Notes under the pieces: generated by a model
What the model was told of the DNA's origin: nothing
Seen by the model: the letters and a program-made list of their open reading frames with translations, nothing else
Database searches by the model: none
From: Planctomyces sp. SH-PL14
Lineage (GTDB): Bacteria; Planctomycetota; Planctomycetia; Planctomycetales; Planctomycetaceae
Length of the DNA stretch: 64,000 nucleotides
NCBI RefSeq assembly: GCF_001610835.1
Contig: NZ_CP011270.1
Span: 1,240,001-1,304,000, forward strand
Direction: 5' to 3'
Translations under genes and position numbers: made by a program
Part shown: positions 8,283-18,177 of the stretch, piece by piece
Layout of the letters: every line of letters begins with the position of its first letter
How positions within the stretch are numbered: position 1 is the stretch's first letter

Positions 8283-9446
8283 TCACTGCGGAATGTCGAC
8301 CTGCTCGCCATCCGCCCGGGCCACCAGCTTGCCGAGAAGGCCGGCATCCATATTCTCGCTCAAGAACCGGACCGCTCCGTCACCGAACACCGCCTGGGCG
8401 CCGCCGGTGTGGAAGCTGAAAATCTCGTCGTTGGGACCACAGTTCTTCGTGCTCCATGCGTTCGCACCGCCCCCCATCGGGCGATTGCTGTTGTTGATAA
8501 CCCGCCCCGGCGAACCATAGGCCGAAGAGGACGGAGCCGGCATCGGGCCGTTACACTGGCCGCTCACGCCGATCGCATTCGCCGGATCCCCCCAGCGGTT
8601 GGGGCACCGCTCATTGTTCCCCGAGCCACACCCCTGGCCGCTCGCCCCCGGATTGTTGTCCGCTCCCGCTCCAAAGGCGCTCGACGCATTGGCGACCGCC
8701 CACTGCCGGCCCGCCGCCTCCGCGATCAGGATGGTGTTGCTCGTCCCGTCCGTGAGGAGCCCGATCGGCGTCCCCCCCAGCCCGAGCGCCCCCACGCGGC
8801 GGCTCCCAGGCGACGGCGGCGAACCGGTCGGGTTCGGGAGCTTCACCTTGCCGACGTCGGCCGTGGCCCCCGTCGTCTCAATGTCGGTGTAGCTCGTCGC
8901 GCCATAGTCGACCTGGCCGTACCCCTGAGTGTCGTCGGTCATCGCCCCGTTGCTCGGGCAGAGAAGGAGAGCGATCTTGGTCTTGGCGGCGCTGATGTTC
9001 TGGTTCGTAGTCGGGGTCAGCGTCGAGTTGTAGGCCGCCCCCATGAACATGGAATTGTAGATCGGGCCTCCATCCATGTAGGGGAGGATCGAGGTGAACG
9101 TCGAATGCGGATCGAACGCGGGCTCGTACCGCGTCGAGTTGCCGGTGGTGTCCCAGTTCGGCGTCCCGGGCGCGGAGCCGAGCCGCTGGGTCGAGAACTG
9201 CGAACCGCTGGCGATCATGTCGACCCCTTTGCCGCTGCTCGGAAAGCGGCGGAAGGTCGACTCGTAGTTCATGACCGCCAGGCCGAGTTGCTTGAGGTTG
9301 TTCCGGCAGGTGCTGCGGCGGGCCGCCTCGCGGGCCTGCTGGACGGCGGGGAGCAGGATCGCCACCAGGACCGCAATGATCCCGATGACGACCAGCAGCT
9401 CGATGAGCGTGAAGCCGTGTCGATGAGAGTGATGATGACGACGCAT
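8283..9446 (-). CDS. DUF1559 prepilin-like protein
   Basis: 387 residues. The N-terminus [18 protein letters not shown] is a type IV prepilin/pseudopilin cleavage and methylation site (cut after Gly) with its hydrophobic helix. The DUF1559 signature [17 protein letters not shown] and [16 protein letters not shown] follow. The C-terminus has [14 protein letters not shown], the H-X9-DG motif region. This family is massively expanded in planctomycetes; its role is thought to be surface or export related but is not established. The start is the ATG at 9444-9446, with GGAG seven bases upstream. The longer open frame upstream has no family similarity. Confidence 0.93.
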   Translation of the reverse strand: MRRHHHSHRHGFTLIELLVVIGIIAVLVAILLPAVQQAREAARRSTCRNNLKQLGLAVMNYESTFRRFPSSGKGVDMIASGSQFSTQRLGSAPGTPNWDTTGNSTRYEPAFDPHSTFTSILPYMDGGPIYNSMFMGAAYNSTLTPTTNQNISAAKTKIALLLCPSNGAMTDDTQGYGQVDYGATSYTDIETTGATADVGKVKLPNPTGSPPSPGSRRVGALGLGGTPIGLLTDGTSNTILIAEAAGRQWAVANASSAFGAGADNNPGASGQGCGSGNNERCPNRWGDPANAIGVSGQCNGPMPAPSSSAYGSPGRVINNSNRPMGGGANAWSTKNCGPNDEIFSFHTGGAQAVFGDGAVRFLSENMDAGLLGKLVARADGEQVDIPQ

Positions 9447-9832
9447 GAAACAACTCCATTGAGGACTGCCCCGCGTTCCCGGGGCCGGATCGGCGCGCAG
9501 CGGCGCCGCAGAACCGCCGGGAAAGACAAAATCCCCGGCAAGGAAATCCATCAGCGCGGCCGTCACCGCTGCCGCGCGGGAGAGATCGGGAGAACGTCCG
9601 CTCCGCGTCGACCGCAGCGAGGGACCGTTCGGAATTCGGTTCGTCAGAGTGCGGAGAGTGGAAGACTCAACCCGCGGGACTCGTCCGGCGGGAGGCCGGA
9701 CCATTCAGGCATCGATCGTCACGGTTGCCCTGTCACCGGACACCGCCGACGATACGATCTGTCACCCATCAGCCTGTCTCGTCGCGTTCGACGTCCCGTC
9801 CGCGGCTGCGGACAATTCAAGGAAGTCCAATC
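9447..9832. other. Divergent intergenic region without a gene
   Basis: Spacer between the divergent DUF1559 and esterase genes. It must hold both promoters, but I could not pick a confident -35/-10 pair. The open frames here lack gene-like composition. Confidence 0.5.
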
Positions 9833-10603
9833 GTGCGAGTCCTCCTGTGCACCCTGTTGTTCTGTAGTACGCTCTCGGCCGGGGAATCCGTGAACAAAGA
9901 TTCGTTCGAAAAGCATGTCTTCGAAGCGGAAGGGGCGTCTCTCCCCTATCGCCTGCTGAAGCCGGCCAACGTCGAATCCGGAAAGAAGTACCCTGTCGTC
10001 GTGTTCCTGCATGGCGCCGGGGAGCGGGGGACGGACAACGAGAAGCAGCTCGTCCACGGGATGTCGGTCTTCCTCGACGGCCAGTTCCGGAAGGACCACC
10101 CGTGCTTCGTCGTCGTCCCGCAGTGCCCGGACAAGACGATGTGGGTCGACATCCCCTGGGACTCCCCCCAGCCGCGGATGCCGGAGATGCCGAACCTGAA
10201 CCACAAGCTCGTCATCGGCCTGCTCGATCGCCTGGAGAAGGAGCTGCCGGTCGACGTCGACCGCGAGTACGCCGCGGGACTCTCGATGGGGGGCTTCGGG
10301 ACCTGGGACCTCCTCATCCGCAATCCGAAGCGGTTCGCGGCGGGCGTCGTCGTCTGCGGCGGCGCGGACCTGTCGCGGGTGATCGTGGCCAAGGACATTC
10401 CGCTCTGGCTGTTCCACGGCGCGAAGGACACGACCGTCCGCGTGGAGCGGTCCCGCGAGGCGGTCGAAACGCTCAAGAAGATCGGCGCGACGCCACGGTA
10501 CACCGAGTATCCGGACGTCGCGCACGACAGCTGGAACAACGCCTTCGCGACGCCTGAACTCTACGAGTGGTTGTTCACGCAGAAGCGAACCGCCACCCCA
10601 TGA
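9833..10603 (+). CDS. Secreted alpha/beta-hydrolase (esterase/peptidase-like)
   Basis: 256 residues from a GTG start at 9833, supported by AAGGAAG upstream and by a signal peptide (VRVLLCTLLFCSTLSAGES). The oxyanion region is VVVFLHGAGERG (residues 56-66). The nucleophile elbow is GLSMGGFG with Ser151, the acid is Asp199 in FHGAKDTTV, and the base is His231 in DVAHDSW, so the full triad is present. The arrangement matches the phospholipase/carboxylesterase-like and LpqC/PHB-depolymerase-like enzymes that planctomycetes secrete. The substrate is unknown. Its stop overlaps the queG start (ATGA), so the two genes are translationally coupled. Confidence 0.85.
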   Translation: MRVLLCTLLFCSTLSAGESVNKDSFEKHVFEAEGASLPYRLLKPANVESGKKYPVVVFLHGAGERGTDNEKQLVHGMSVFLDGQFRKDHPCFVVVPQCPDKTMWVDIPWDSPQPRMPEMPNLNHKLVIGLLDRLEKELPVDVDREYAAGLSMGGFGTWDLLIRNPKRFAAGVVVCGGADLSRVIVAKDIPLWLFHGAKDTTVRVERSREAVETLKKIGATPRYTEYPDVAHDSWNNAFATPELYEWLFTQKRTATP

Positions 10604-11754
10604 CGCTCCCCGCTTCGCCCGGACCGGCCTCCACGACGCCGGAGTTGAGCACCCGCGAGGGGCTGACCGGGCACCTCAAAACGCTCGCCGCCGCCCAGGG
10701 GTTCTGTCTGGCCGGGGTGGCACCGGCGGTCGAGCCGGACGGGTTCGGCCCGTTTCAGGCGTGGCTCAAGGCAGGCTTCGCCGGAGAGATGCATTACCTC
10801 CCCCGGCGGGAGAAAGCGTACGAGCATCCCGCGTCGGTCCTCCCGACGGTCCGCTCGGTCCTGATGCTGGCGATGACCTTCCGGACCGAAGACCGCGCCC
10901 CGAATCGACCGGGCGCCGGACAGGTCTCCTGTTATGCCTGGGGGGACGCCGACTACCACGACCTGCTGCGGGATCGGATGCGGCCCCTCTCCGATGCCCT
11001 CCATGCGGCGCGGCCGGGATGCCGGACGCGGCTGGCGGTCGACACCGCGCCGCTCCTGGAGCGGGACTTCGCCCGGCGGAGCGGACTCGGCTGGTTCGGG
11101 AAGAACACGATGCTCCTGAACCGCCGCCACGGGAGTTTTTTCTTTCTCTCCGCGATCCTCACCGACGTGGACCTGGCGCCCGACACGCCGCACGAGACTG
11201 CCCATTGCGGCACCTGCACCCGCTGCCTCGACGCGTGTCCGACGGACGCCTTTCCCGAGCCGTATGTCCTCGACGCCCGTAAGTGCATCTCGTATCTGAC
11301 CATCGAGCTGAAAGACGATCCCGTCCCGGTGCCGCTGCGGGAGGGGATGGGGGACTGGATTTTCGGGTGTGACATCTGCCAGGAGGTCTGCCCCTGGAAC
11401 CGCAAGGCCCCGCGGTCGGCTGAACCGGTCTTTGCGCCGCGGGAGGGGACGCGGCCGGTCGAACTGACGCGGCTGCTGGAGCTCTCTGAGGAGGAGTTTG
11501 CGAGGGAGTTCGGGCACACGCCGTTGGCGCGGCCGGGGCGGCGGGGGATCGCCCGGAATGCGGCGATTGCGCTCGGGAACCAGAAGGACGCCGGGGCTGT
11601 TCCTCAGTTGAAACGATCTCTTTCTGATCCGGAACTGCTTGTGCGGGAGGCGGCCGCGTGGGCTCTGGGGCAGATTGAAGGAACGGCGGAGACGTCGGGA
11701 GATGCGGCCCCTGCTGTACGCCCGGCGATGCCGTCGCCGGATGGCGGTGGGTGA
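10600..11754 (+). CDS. queG: Epoxyqueuosine reductase QueG
   Basis: 384 residues. QueG reduces epoxyqueuosine to queuosine in tRNA using cobalamin and two [4Fe-4S] clusters. Cluster cysteines are visible in CGTCTRCLDACP (203, 206, 209, 213) and CDICQEVCP (257, 260, 264), with Cys229 completing the set. The catalytic Asp148 lies in VDTAPLLERDFA. GLGWFGKNTMLL is a family hallmark. The C-terminal third carries HEAT-like repeats (residues about 325-370), as in crystallised QueG. The ATG at 10600 overlaps the esterase stop by four bases. The last 20 residues are low-complexity and run up to copy 4 of the interspersed element. Confidence 0.95.
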   Translation: MTLPASPGPASTTPELSTREGLTGHLKTLAAAQGFCLAGVAPAVEPDGFGPFQAWLKAGFAGEMHYLPRREKAYEHPASVLPTVRSVLMLAMTFRTEDRAPNRPGAGQVSCYAWGDADYHDLLRDRMRPLSDALHAARPGCRTRLAVDTAPLLERDFARRSGLGWFGKNTMLLNRRHGSFFFLSAILTDVDLAPDTPHETAHCGTCTRCLDACPTDAFPEPYVLDARKCISYLTIELKDDPVPVPLREGMGDWIFGCDICQEVCPWNRKAPRSAEPVFAPREGTRPVELTRLLELSEEEFAREFGHTPLARPGRRGIARNAAIALGNQKDAGAVPQLKRSLSDPELLVREAAAWALGQIEGTAETSGDAAPAVRPAMPSPDGGG

Positions 11755-11773
11755 AACGGCTTCCCCTGCTGGC

Positions 11774-12114
11774 TCGAACCGCGTCCTTGCCGGCGCGGCG
11801 ATGCCAAGTCAAACCCATCGTGCCACGGCAACCTGGGGTCAAGGGGGTCTCACCCCCTTGCCGCCGGAGGCACTTCTATGAGGAACCGTGGGAAACAACG
11901 GATGTCCGCTTTGTGGTACCAGCATTGAGGACCCCCTCCAACTACACCGCTCGCGTTGCAATCCCCGCGGGCTGGTGAGGGGGCATCCGACACGTTTTCC
12001 GCGCCTGGGTACGCTCTTCTTCAGACGTCTCTCGACGGTCAGCCTCCGGCGGGCAAGAGGGCGTTGCCCCCTTGCATCCCCCACCAGGGTCCCCCTGGAC
12101 CCGGTTCGGCACAG
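11774..12114 (+). repeat. Interspersed palindromic element, copy 4
   Basis: Full copy that starts 20 bp after the queG stop codon. The left end GGCTCGAACCGCGTCCTTGCC is well preserved. Hairpin A has the T-A innermost pair (loop CTC). The core has a small insertion relative to copy 2 (CCCCCTCCAACTACACC). Confidence 0.9.
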
Positions 12115-12263
12115 TCTCCTCTCGGCTCCTCTTCCGCCCTCACCGCTCTCCCGGCGGCCCCCTTCGGAAAAACTTCGAAGAATCGGACGCGCCGGGAGGC
12201 AATTGGCGTGATGTCCTGCGATTTCCCACGCCAGAACAGACGTGAGGTCCGTGTCGTGAGGGA

Positions 12264-14999
12264 ATGATGGAAGAACTCTGTCTGTTTCTGACGGGTGCCG
12301 CGATTGTATTGGGATTTCCAATTGCGCTGCTCGTCACGCTCATCAAACTCTACCACGGCCAGGACCAGCTCCGGACGGAGGTCAACACCAAGTTCCGCCG
12401 CGTCCAGGACCGGCTGGATGAACAGTCCTCCCTGATGAAACGACTCGCAGACGGCGGGAGCTTCACCCGCTCCGACGAACCTTCGCCACCCCACGCGGCC
12501 GCTCCTCCCGTTCCTCCGCCTCCCGTTCCCACTCCCGCAGCGGCTCCTGCCTCCCCTCCGGTGATGGAAACTGCTCCGCCGATCGAAGCGGAAGTCGGAA
12601 CTGCGGCGATGGATTCGAGCGCCCTGAACGCGGCCGCGGAGAACAAGCCCGAACGAGCCTCTGAGGCCGTTCCCGCCCTGAATCAGCACATCATCGGTGA
12701 GCCCAGTCCGCCGCCGATCGAACCCGCCGCGCCGCTGCGGCCCGCCGCCTCTCCTCCCCCGATTCCCGATCCAGTCCGCCCGGCGGCTCCGGCATCTCCC
12801 CCATACCGTGGCTCGACACGCGCCGCCCCCCAGTCTCCGCGCCGTCCGAACTCCGTTCCCGTCCAACGGTCCGCGCCGGTCCCGCCTCGTCAGCCCAGCC
12901 GGTTCGAGCAGGATGCCTTCGAGGCGATGCGGAAGATCTGGAACTGGTTCATCGTCGGCGAGGACAACATCCCCAAGGGGGTCTCCTTCGAGTACGCCTT
13001 CGCCAGCCAGTGGCTGCTGCGGATCGGGATCGTCCTCCTCGTCGTCGGGATCGGCTTCTTCCTGAAGTACTCGATCGAGCGCGACCTCATCACGCCGATC
13101 GGCCGCGTCGGCCTGTCGACGATCGCCGGCCTCGGGCTGCTGATCGGCGGCGTGCGGCTTTTGGGCGGCAAGTTCCACATCTTCGGCCAGGGGCTGATGG
13201 GGGGCGGGATCGCCACCCTCTACTTCACCGTCTTCGCGGCGGCCAACTTTTACCATCTCATCGAGATGCCGGTCGCCTTCGGACTGATGATCGGCGTCAC
13301 GGCCCTCTCGGGATGGCTCGCCGTCCGCTTCCACTCGAAGCTCGTCGCCATCCTGGGGGTCCTGGGAGGCTACGGGACGCCGATCATGCTCGATACGGGC
13401 GTGGTCAACTTCACCGGCCTGTACGGCTACATGACGATCCTCGGCCTCGGGGTGCTGGGCGTGTGCGCGCACAAACGCTGGCCGCTGCTGAACTACCTGA
13501 GCCTGACCTGCAACTGGGCGCTGGCTCTGGCGGCCCTCCGCGGCTACCAGCCGGTCCACTTCCAGGAAGTCCTGGCGTTCCTGACCGGCTTCTTCGTCCT
13601 CTTCTCGACGATGGTCTTCGTTTACAACCTGCGGAACCGGGTGAAGTCGAACCTTCTCGATCTCCTGGTCCTGTTCGGGAACGCGGGGGTCTACTTCGTC
13701 ACCGCCTTCCGCCTGATCGAGATGCAGCATGGCCGGGAATGGACCGCCGCCCTCACGCTCGGCCTGGCGGCGTTCTACATCCTTCACGTCTACTACGGCC
13801 TCGCGCGAAAGATCCTCGATCGCGAGCTGATGCTGAGCTTCATCGGCCTGGCCGCCTTCTTCCTGACGATCACGATTCCGCTGGTGCTGTCGGACGCCTG
13901 GCTCACGGTGAGCTGGTCGATCCAGGCCCTGATCCTGCTGTGGATCTCCGCCAAGCTCGACAGCCAGTTCCTCCGCCACATCGCGTACCTGCTGTACGCG
14001 ATCGTGATCTACCGGTTCTCGTTCCTCGACCTGCCGGCGAACTATCCGCAGGGAGCGATCACCGCCGTCCCGCTGGCGGACTACTGGCGGCTGCTCCTCT
14101 CCCGCGTCGTCATGTTCGGCGTCCCGATCGGGTCGATCGCCGCCGCCTCCCGCCTCCTGACCCACATGCCCTCCCGCGGGGCGCTGGCGGTCGACGGCGA
14201 GAGCGACATGTCGGAGGTCGTCTCGCGAAACGGGGCGGCGGCGACGCTCCTTGTTCTGGCGGCCGGGGGACTGTTCCTCTCGCTGCACCTCGAACTCAGC
14301 CGGACCTTCGGCGACCTTGTCCCCGACTTCCGGCTCCCCGTCCTGACGGTCCTGTGGGTCGCGATGTCCGCCTTCCTGATCCGGCAATACAACCGCACCG
14401 CCAATGCCGCGTTCTTCGCTCTCGGAGCCCTGTTCGGCCTGGGAGCGATCGTGAAGTTGTTCTACTTCGACCTCCCCTCCTGGGAACTCTCGGACCGGCT
14501 GTGGTACGACGGGGCCTACAGCGTCCGCGCGGCCGGGCTGCGGCTGTTCGACTTCGGCCTCATCATCGCCCTGCTCGCCTGGGTCGCCACCCGGGTCAAG
14601 GGGAACGACGTCGAGCCGGGCTTCGGGGTCTCGTCCGGCGTTCTCTCGGTCGGGATGCTGTTCCTCTTCACGACTCTCGAGCTCAACACCTTCCTCCACA
14701 GCTACCTAGAGGAGCTCCGCTATGGCGGAATCTCGATCCTGTGGTCGATCTACGCCCTGGTCTTCGTGCTGGTGGGGATCCGCCGGAACGTCCGCGGCCT
14801 GCGGTACGTCGGTCTCCTGCTCTTCGCGATCGTGGCCGCCAAGGTGTTCTTCGTCGACCTGAGCCAGCTCGACCAGATTTATCGGATCGTGGCGTTTATC
14901 ATCCTGGGGGTGATCGTCCTGAGCGGCTCGTTCCTGTACCTGCAGTATCGTCAGACGTTCGCCACGGCCGAGGCGGACGAACCCGGGGAACCTGTATGA
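12264..14999 (+). CDS. DUF2339 multi-pass membrane protein
   Basis: 911 residues. An N-terminal helix (residues 6-27) is followed by a short coiled coil ([20 protein letters not shown]) and a Pro/Ala-rich linker (about 75-215). About 25 closely packed hydrophobic helices fill the rest. [20 protein letters not shown] precedes the first helix of the core, and [20 protein letters not shown] is the family signature. The function is unknown; DUF2339 proteins are predicted inner-membrane proteins found next to DUF3999. Its stop overlaps the next start by four bases. The purine-rich GAGGGA just upstream supports the ATG at 12264. Confidence 0.9.
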   Translation: MMEELCLFLTGAAIVLGFPIALLVTLIKLYHGQDQLRTEVNTKFRRVQDRLDEQSSLMKRLADGGSFTRSDEPSPPHAAAPPVPPPPVPTPAAAPASPPVMETAPPIEAEVGTAAMDSSALNAAAENKPERASEAVPALNQHIIGEPSPPPIEPAAPLRPAASPPPIPDPVRPAAPASPPYRGSTRAAPQSPRRPNSVPVQRSAPVPPRQPSRFEQDAFEAMRKIWNWFIVGEDNIPKGVSFEYAFASQWLLRIGIVLLVVGIGFFLKYSIERDLITPIGRVGLSTIAGLGLLIGGVRLLGGKFHIFGQGLMGGGIATLYFTVFAAANFYHLIEMPVAFGLMIGVTALSGWLAVRFHSKLVAILGVLGGYGTPIMLDTGVVNFTGLYGYMTILGLGVLGVCAHKRWPLLNYLSLTCNWALALAALRGYQPVHFQEVLAFLTGFFVLFSTMVFVYNLRNRVKSNLLDLLVLFGNAGVYFVTAFRLIEMQHGREWTAALTLGLAAFYILHVYYGLARKILDRELMLSFIGLAAFFLTITIPLVLSDAWLTVSWSIQALILLWISAKLDSQFLRHIAYLLYAIVIYRFSFLDLPANYPQGAITAVPLADYWRLLLSRVVMFGVPIGSIAAASRLLTHMPSRGALAVDGESDMSEVVSRNGAAATLLVLAAGGLFLSLHLELSRTFGDLVPDFRLPVLTVLWVAMSAFLIRQYNRTANAAFFALGALFGLGAIVKLFYFDLPSWELSDRLWYDGAYSVRAAGLRLFDFGLIIALLAWVATRVKGNDVEPGFGVSSGVLSVGMLFLFTTLELNTFLHSYLEELRYGGISILWSIYALVFVLVGIRRNVRGLRYVGLLLFAIVAAKVFFVDLSQLDQIYRIVAFIILGVIVLSGSFLYLQYRQTFATAEADEPGEPV

Positions 15000-16420
15000 G
15001 ACTCCTCTCGACATGCATCGGCGGGATCGCGGCCCTCTGGCTCGTCCCCCTTTGGCTCGGCGGCCTGGCCGCTTCGGCCTCCGCCGCCGGAGACGAACTC
15101 CGCTTTCAGTCGGCCCGGAAGATTGACCTCCCGGCGATCACGCGGGAAGAACTCGTCGCCGTCCCGCTCGATGCCGCGGTGTATGCCGCGACGAACGAGG
15201 CGCTCAGCGACTTGCAGATCCTGGACAAAGAGGGCCACGTCGTCCCGTATCTCCTCCGCCCGCAGGTTCAGACCAAGCTGACCCGCACGGTGCGGTCGAC
15301 GCGGGCCCAGGACGTGACGCTCAAGCTCCCCGAGGATGGAACGCTCGAGCTGCGGTTCTCCGCCGGGGAGCGGTACGACGGTCCCAATCCCAATGGATTG
15401 ACGCTTTCGATCCCCCTCCGCGATTTCGAGTTCCGGGTCCAGGTCTTCGACGGAGCCGACGAGACCCGTCTGCTCGCCGAGACGGTGATCTTTGACTACT
15501 CGCGGTACATGGACCTGCGGGAGACCAGCATTCGCCTGCCGGGGGACGGGACGACGCGGTTCCTCGTCCGGATCGACAGCCCCACGAGTAAGCAGAAGTC
15601 GGAGCTCAAGGAGCTGACGCACCAGTTCCTGGAGGGGAAGCGGGAACGGATCGAGGAACGGCAGTCGGTGGTCGACCGATCGCTGCGGATCGACCGGGTG
15701 ATGATCTGGGCGGAAACGGAACGGGAGGATCCCGACGGCGACGCGACCGTCGACTATCCGGTCAACTCCTTCGAAGTGACGCAGAATCCGGAGCAGAAGG
15801 AGACGATCGTCACGATCGAAGCGAACCGCGAGCCGATCACGTCGTTGACGCTCGAGTCATCCGCCCGGAACTTCCACCGGAACGCGGTCGTCGACGTCTT
15901 CCGGCCGCAGCGGAATGAATGGGCCCGCGTCGGCATGGGATCGCTCTCCCGCTTCACCTTCCAGGGAAAGAGCAAGGAGGAGATGACGCTCCCGGTCCAG
16001 TCCGACCGCCAGAACCGGTATCGGATCGAGATCGTCGACCGGGACAACAGCCCGCTTCCGATCACGGGCGTCAAAGCCCGCGGCCGGGTCCACGAGCTGG
16101 TGTTCATCGCCGACCCGGCCAACCTGTACGAGCTCCATTTCGGGGCCGACCGGATCTCCCCTCCCGAGTACGACGTCGTCTCGATTCATCAGGCGCTCGC
16201 CACCGGGGCGACGCCCCTTCCGGGAAAGACCGGCCCCGTCGTGGCGAGTTCGGCTCCCATCGAGGCCCCTGCGAAGACCTTCAAAGAGCTCCTGAACGAT
16301 CCCGTGGTCCTGGGGGCCGTGATCGTCCTCCTCGTCGCGTTGCTCGGCTTCGGCCTGTACAGCGCGGGGCGCCGGGTTCCGGACATGGAGGACGAGGAAG
16401 CCGGAGCGCACAGCCGGTAG
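14996..16420 (+). CDS. DUF3999-like membrane-anchored exported protein
   Basis: 474 residues. An N-terminal signal peptide ([19 protein letters not shown]) is followed by a large beta-rich region. The segment from RKIDLPAI to [26 protein letters not shown] is the typical DUF3999 opening. A single C-terminal membrane helix ([20 protein letters not shown]) precedes a short acidic tail. The ATGA overlap with the DUF2339 gene shows coupling, and this pair recurs in other bacteria, which supports the family call. The function is unknown; a periplasmic partner of the DUF2339 channel-like protein is inferred only from adjacency. Confidence 0.75.
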   Translation: MRLLSTCIGGIAALWLVPLWLGGLAASASAAGDELRFQSARKIDLPAITREELVAVPLDAAVYAATNEALSDLQILDKEGHVVPYLLRPQVQTKLTRTVRSTRAQDVTLKLPEDGTLELRFSAGERYDGPNPNGLTLSIPLRDFEFRVQVFDGADETRLLAETVIFDYSRYMDLRETSIRLPGDGTTRFLVRIDSPTSKQKSELKELTHQFLEGKRERIEERQSVVDRSLRIDRVMIWAETEREDPDGDATVDYPVNSFEVTQNPEQKETIVTIEANREPITSLTLESSARNFHRNAVVDVFRPQRNEWARVGMGSLSRFTFQGKSKEEMTLPVQSDRQNRYRIEIVDRDNSPLPITGVKARGRVHELVFIADPANLYELHFGADRISPPEYDVVSIHQALATGATPLPGKTGPVVASSAPIEAPAKTFKELLNDPVVLGAVIVLLVALLGFGLYSAGRRVPDMEDEEAGAHSR

Positions 16421-16458
16421 CACGGCGTTTGGCTTCGTCTTGAATCCATTCGCCTCGC

Positions 16459-17187
16459 TCAGTACCGGCGGCGGTGGACCGACTTCGTGGTCCGGAACTC
16501 TTCGATCTCCCCGTCCGTCAGGAACGGGGCCGTTCCGATCGGCACGGAGACGATCAGCGTCGAGTTGATGACGCGGGATTGGAGCGGGTCCGGCCGGAGG
16601 ATCCGCGCCGTGTGCAGCATCCCCTTCCAGCTCCAGGGCCGGTCCGTCGTCGACCGGAGCGAGTTGTTGACGCAGACGATCTGCGCCCCCTCCGGGCGGA
16701 ACGAGTCCAGGCGGATCGTGTACGGCCGGAGCCGCTCCTCCCCTTCGTAAAACATCGGGTTGTGCCGGTCGAGGAGTTCCTGCTCCGAGAGCCCCTGGTC
16801 CCCGGCGCAGGCGGAGAAGTCCGCGACCGCCACTTCGCTCTCGACGGTCGACGGCTCGCATCCCAGCATCAGAAAGCAGTTCTCCGGACCGCCGTCTCGG
16901 TGCAGCTTCGTGGTTCCCTGCTGGTCGAACCGCGTCGCCGACTGGTAGATCAGCTCCTCTCCGGTCTCCCGCAGGTGTCGGTCCGAGAGCGCTCGCGTCA
17001 GGGCCACCAGGCGGTCTCTCATCCGCAGCGACGTCTCCGTCGCCGGCAGCGTCAGGACGCAGAAGCCGGGACGGTCGAGCGTCTGCCGGCAGACGGTGCG
17101 GTAGACCCAGTCGGTCAGCTCGGGGAACGGCGTCGCGTGATCGACCGGACGCGTGTAGTCATCGATGGACCAGGCGGGAGCGGGCAT
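16459..17187 (-). CDS. Possible 2-oxoglutarate/Fe(II)-type oxygenase, otherwise hypothetical
   Basis: 242 residues from the ATG at 17185-17187 (MPAPAWSI). Not firmly recognised. An HxD pair occurs in KLHRDGGPENCFL, about 117-121. A later His lies in GMLHTARILRPD, followed by SRVINSTLIVSVP with an Arg. This H-x-D...H...R order is that of the double-stranded beta-helix oxygenases. The surrounding beta-rich pattern agrees, but the overall similarity is too weak to name a substrate. It is convergent with the DUF3999 gene (38 bp) and divergent from the pilin-like gene, with copy 5 of the interspersed element upstream. Confidence 0.65.
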   Translation of the reverse strand: MPAPAWSIDDYTRPVDHATPFPELTDWVYRTVCRQTLDRPGFCVLTLPATETSLRMRDRLVALTRALSDRHLRETGEELIYQSATRFDQQGTTKLHRDGGPENCFLMLGCEPSTVESEVAVADFSACAGDQGLSEQELLDRHNPMFYEGEERLRPYTIRLDSFRPEGAQIVCVNNSLRSTTDRPWSWKGMLHTARILRPDPLQSRVINSTLIVSVPIGTAPFLTDGEIEEFRTTKSVHRRRY

Positions 17188-17252
17188 AGCGGGCCAAGGG
17201 ACAGGGTGTGTTTTGCGGGGGAGGCGGCGTGGGGTCCAGGCGGCGGATGGGC

Positions 17253-17576
17253 TCAAACCGCGTCCTTGCCGGACGGACTCTCATCGCTCAAACCCAACGT
17301 GCCACGGCAGCTGGGGTCAAGGGGGTCTCACCCCCTTGCCGCCGGAGGCACTTCTATGAGGAACCGTGGTAAGCAACGGACGTCCCCTTTGGGGGACCGG
17401 CGTTGAGGACTCCACGCTCGCTTTGCAATCCCCGCGGGTTGGTGAGGGGGCATACGACACGGCGTTCGCGCTTGAGCACGCACTCCTTCGGACATCTCTC
17501 GACGAGAGGGCCTCCGGCGGGCAAAGGGGCCTTGCCCCTCTGCACGCCCCACCAGGGGTGACCCCCTGGACCCCGG
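17253..17576 (+). repeat. Interspersed palindromic element, copy 5 (reference copy for the fold)
   Basis: Stems can be placed exactly here. Closing stem: GGGGTC 17313-17318 with GACCCC 17569-17574. Hairpin A: 17318-17338. Stem P2: CGCCGGAGGC 17340-17349 with GCCTCCGGCG 17510-17519, enclosing about 160 nt. Hairpin B: 17522-17542. Hairpin C: CCAGGGG 17552-17558 with CCCCTGG 17563-17569. About 60 nt of conserved left flank lie outside the closing stem. The copy lies in the divergent interval upstream of the putative oxygenase gene. Confidence 0.9.
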
Positions 17577-18177
17577 CTCTTGGGCCAGCGCGCAACACTC
17601 CGGCTTCGACTCAGCAACGGCAGGACAACGACGCCGCTCCGGGCCGGCGGGTTCGCGTGATTCGTTGCGCTGACGACCCGATTGACGAAGTGTTAAGCCC
17701 CTGAAACAGGGCGGGCGCAGCCGGCACAATCGCTACAGACGGACTTCCGGGCTCAAAGTCTTTTGCCATCGAATCTTGGGCACAGGCACACTCGGCGCGG
17801 ACGGTCCGGTGGTACGGGTTATGCCATCTGTAACGATTGTCAGGATGGCAACGGTTTGCAGGGATGCAACGGATTTTCCACTGTTCAGCCGGAGCAGCAC
17901 TGGACGAATTGGCTGTCGTGTCGGCGGCCTTCGAGAGCGTGTGTGGCGACCTGAGACACCGCCACTTGACGGCCTTCGGGCCGTTCTTCCGAGGCAAGAC
18001 TGAAAGTCCCCACGGCGTCCGCCCCCTGGCCATGTTGGCCGCGGGTGGGCCACTGGTCCGGGACGACGTGCGAGCCGCTGCGGGCTCAGCTTTCAGTCTT
18101 GCCCGGAGTCTCTCGTCCAGCCTCTTCGCCGCGCCGGCGCCGCCCCTCGCCCCGCATCCGCCCCCATGGAGTCTGTC
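17577..18177. other. 600-bp intergenic region with a foldable leader
   Basis: No convincing gene. It contains small hairpins (for example GGCCTTCGGGCC at 17971-17982) and the three-way-junction candidate listed separately. The open frames on both strands lack gene-like composition and good starts. Confidence 0.5.
17993..18103 (+). ncRNA. Candidate structured RNA / cis-regulatory leader (three-way junction)
   Basis: The closing stem is perfect: GGCAAGACTGAAAG (17993-18006) pairs with CTTTCAGTCTTGCC (18090-18103). Inside it, CACGGCGTC (18011-18019) pairs with GACGACGTG (18062-18070) with one mismatch and carries a GGCC/GGCC hairpin (18028-18040). A separate hairpin GAGCC/GGCTC (18072-18087) completes a three-way junction. 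It ends 74 bp before the pilin-like start codon on the same strand. It matches no riboswitch class I can recognise from sequence. The strand is chosen from the downstream gene only. Confidence 0.45.

Noticed and set aside
12039-14699. Minus-strand open frame of 886 residues
   Set aside because: Antisense to the clear DUF2339 gene; Glu/Asp/Gln/Arg-rich composition artefact.
13010-16420. Plus-strand frame of 1136 residues read as one gene
   Set aside because: Its first two thirds overlap the DUF2339 gene in another frame; only the part from the ATG at 14996 is gene-like (DUF3999-type).
17253-17576. HEARO/omega-type RNA as identity of the element
   Set aside because: Length and multi-copy spread are compatible, but no IscB/TnpB-like gene is in the window and no diagnostic motif could be confirmed by eye.
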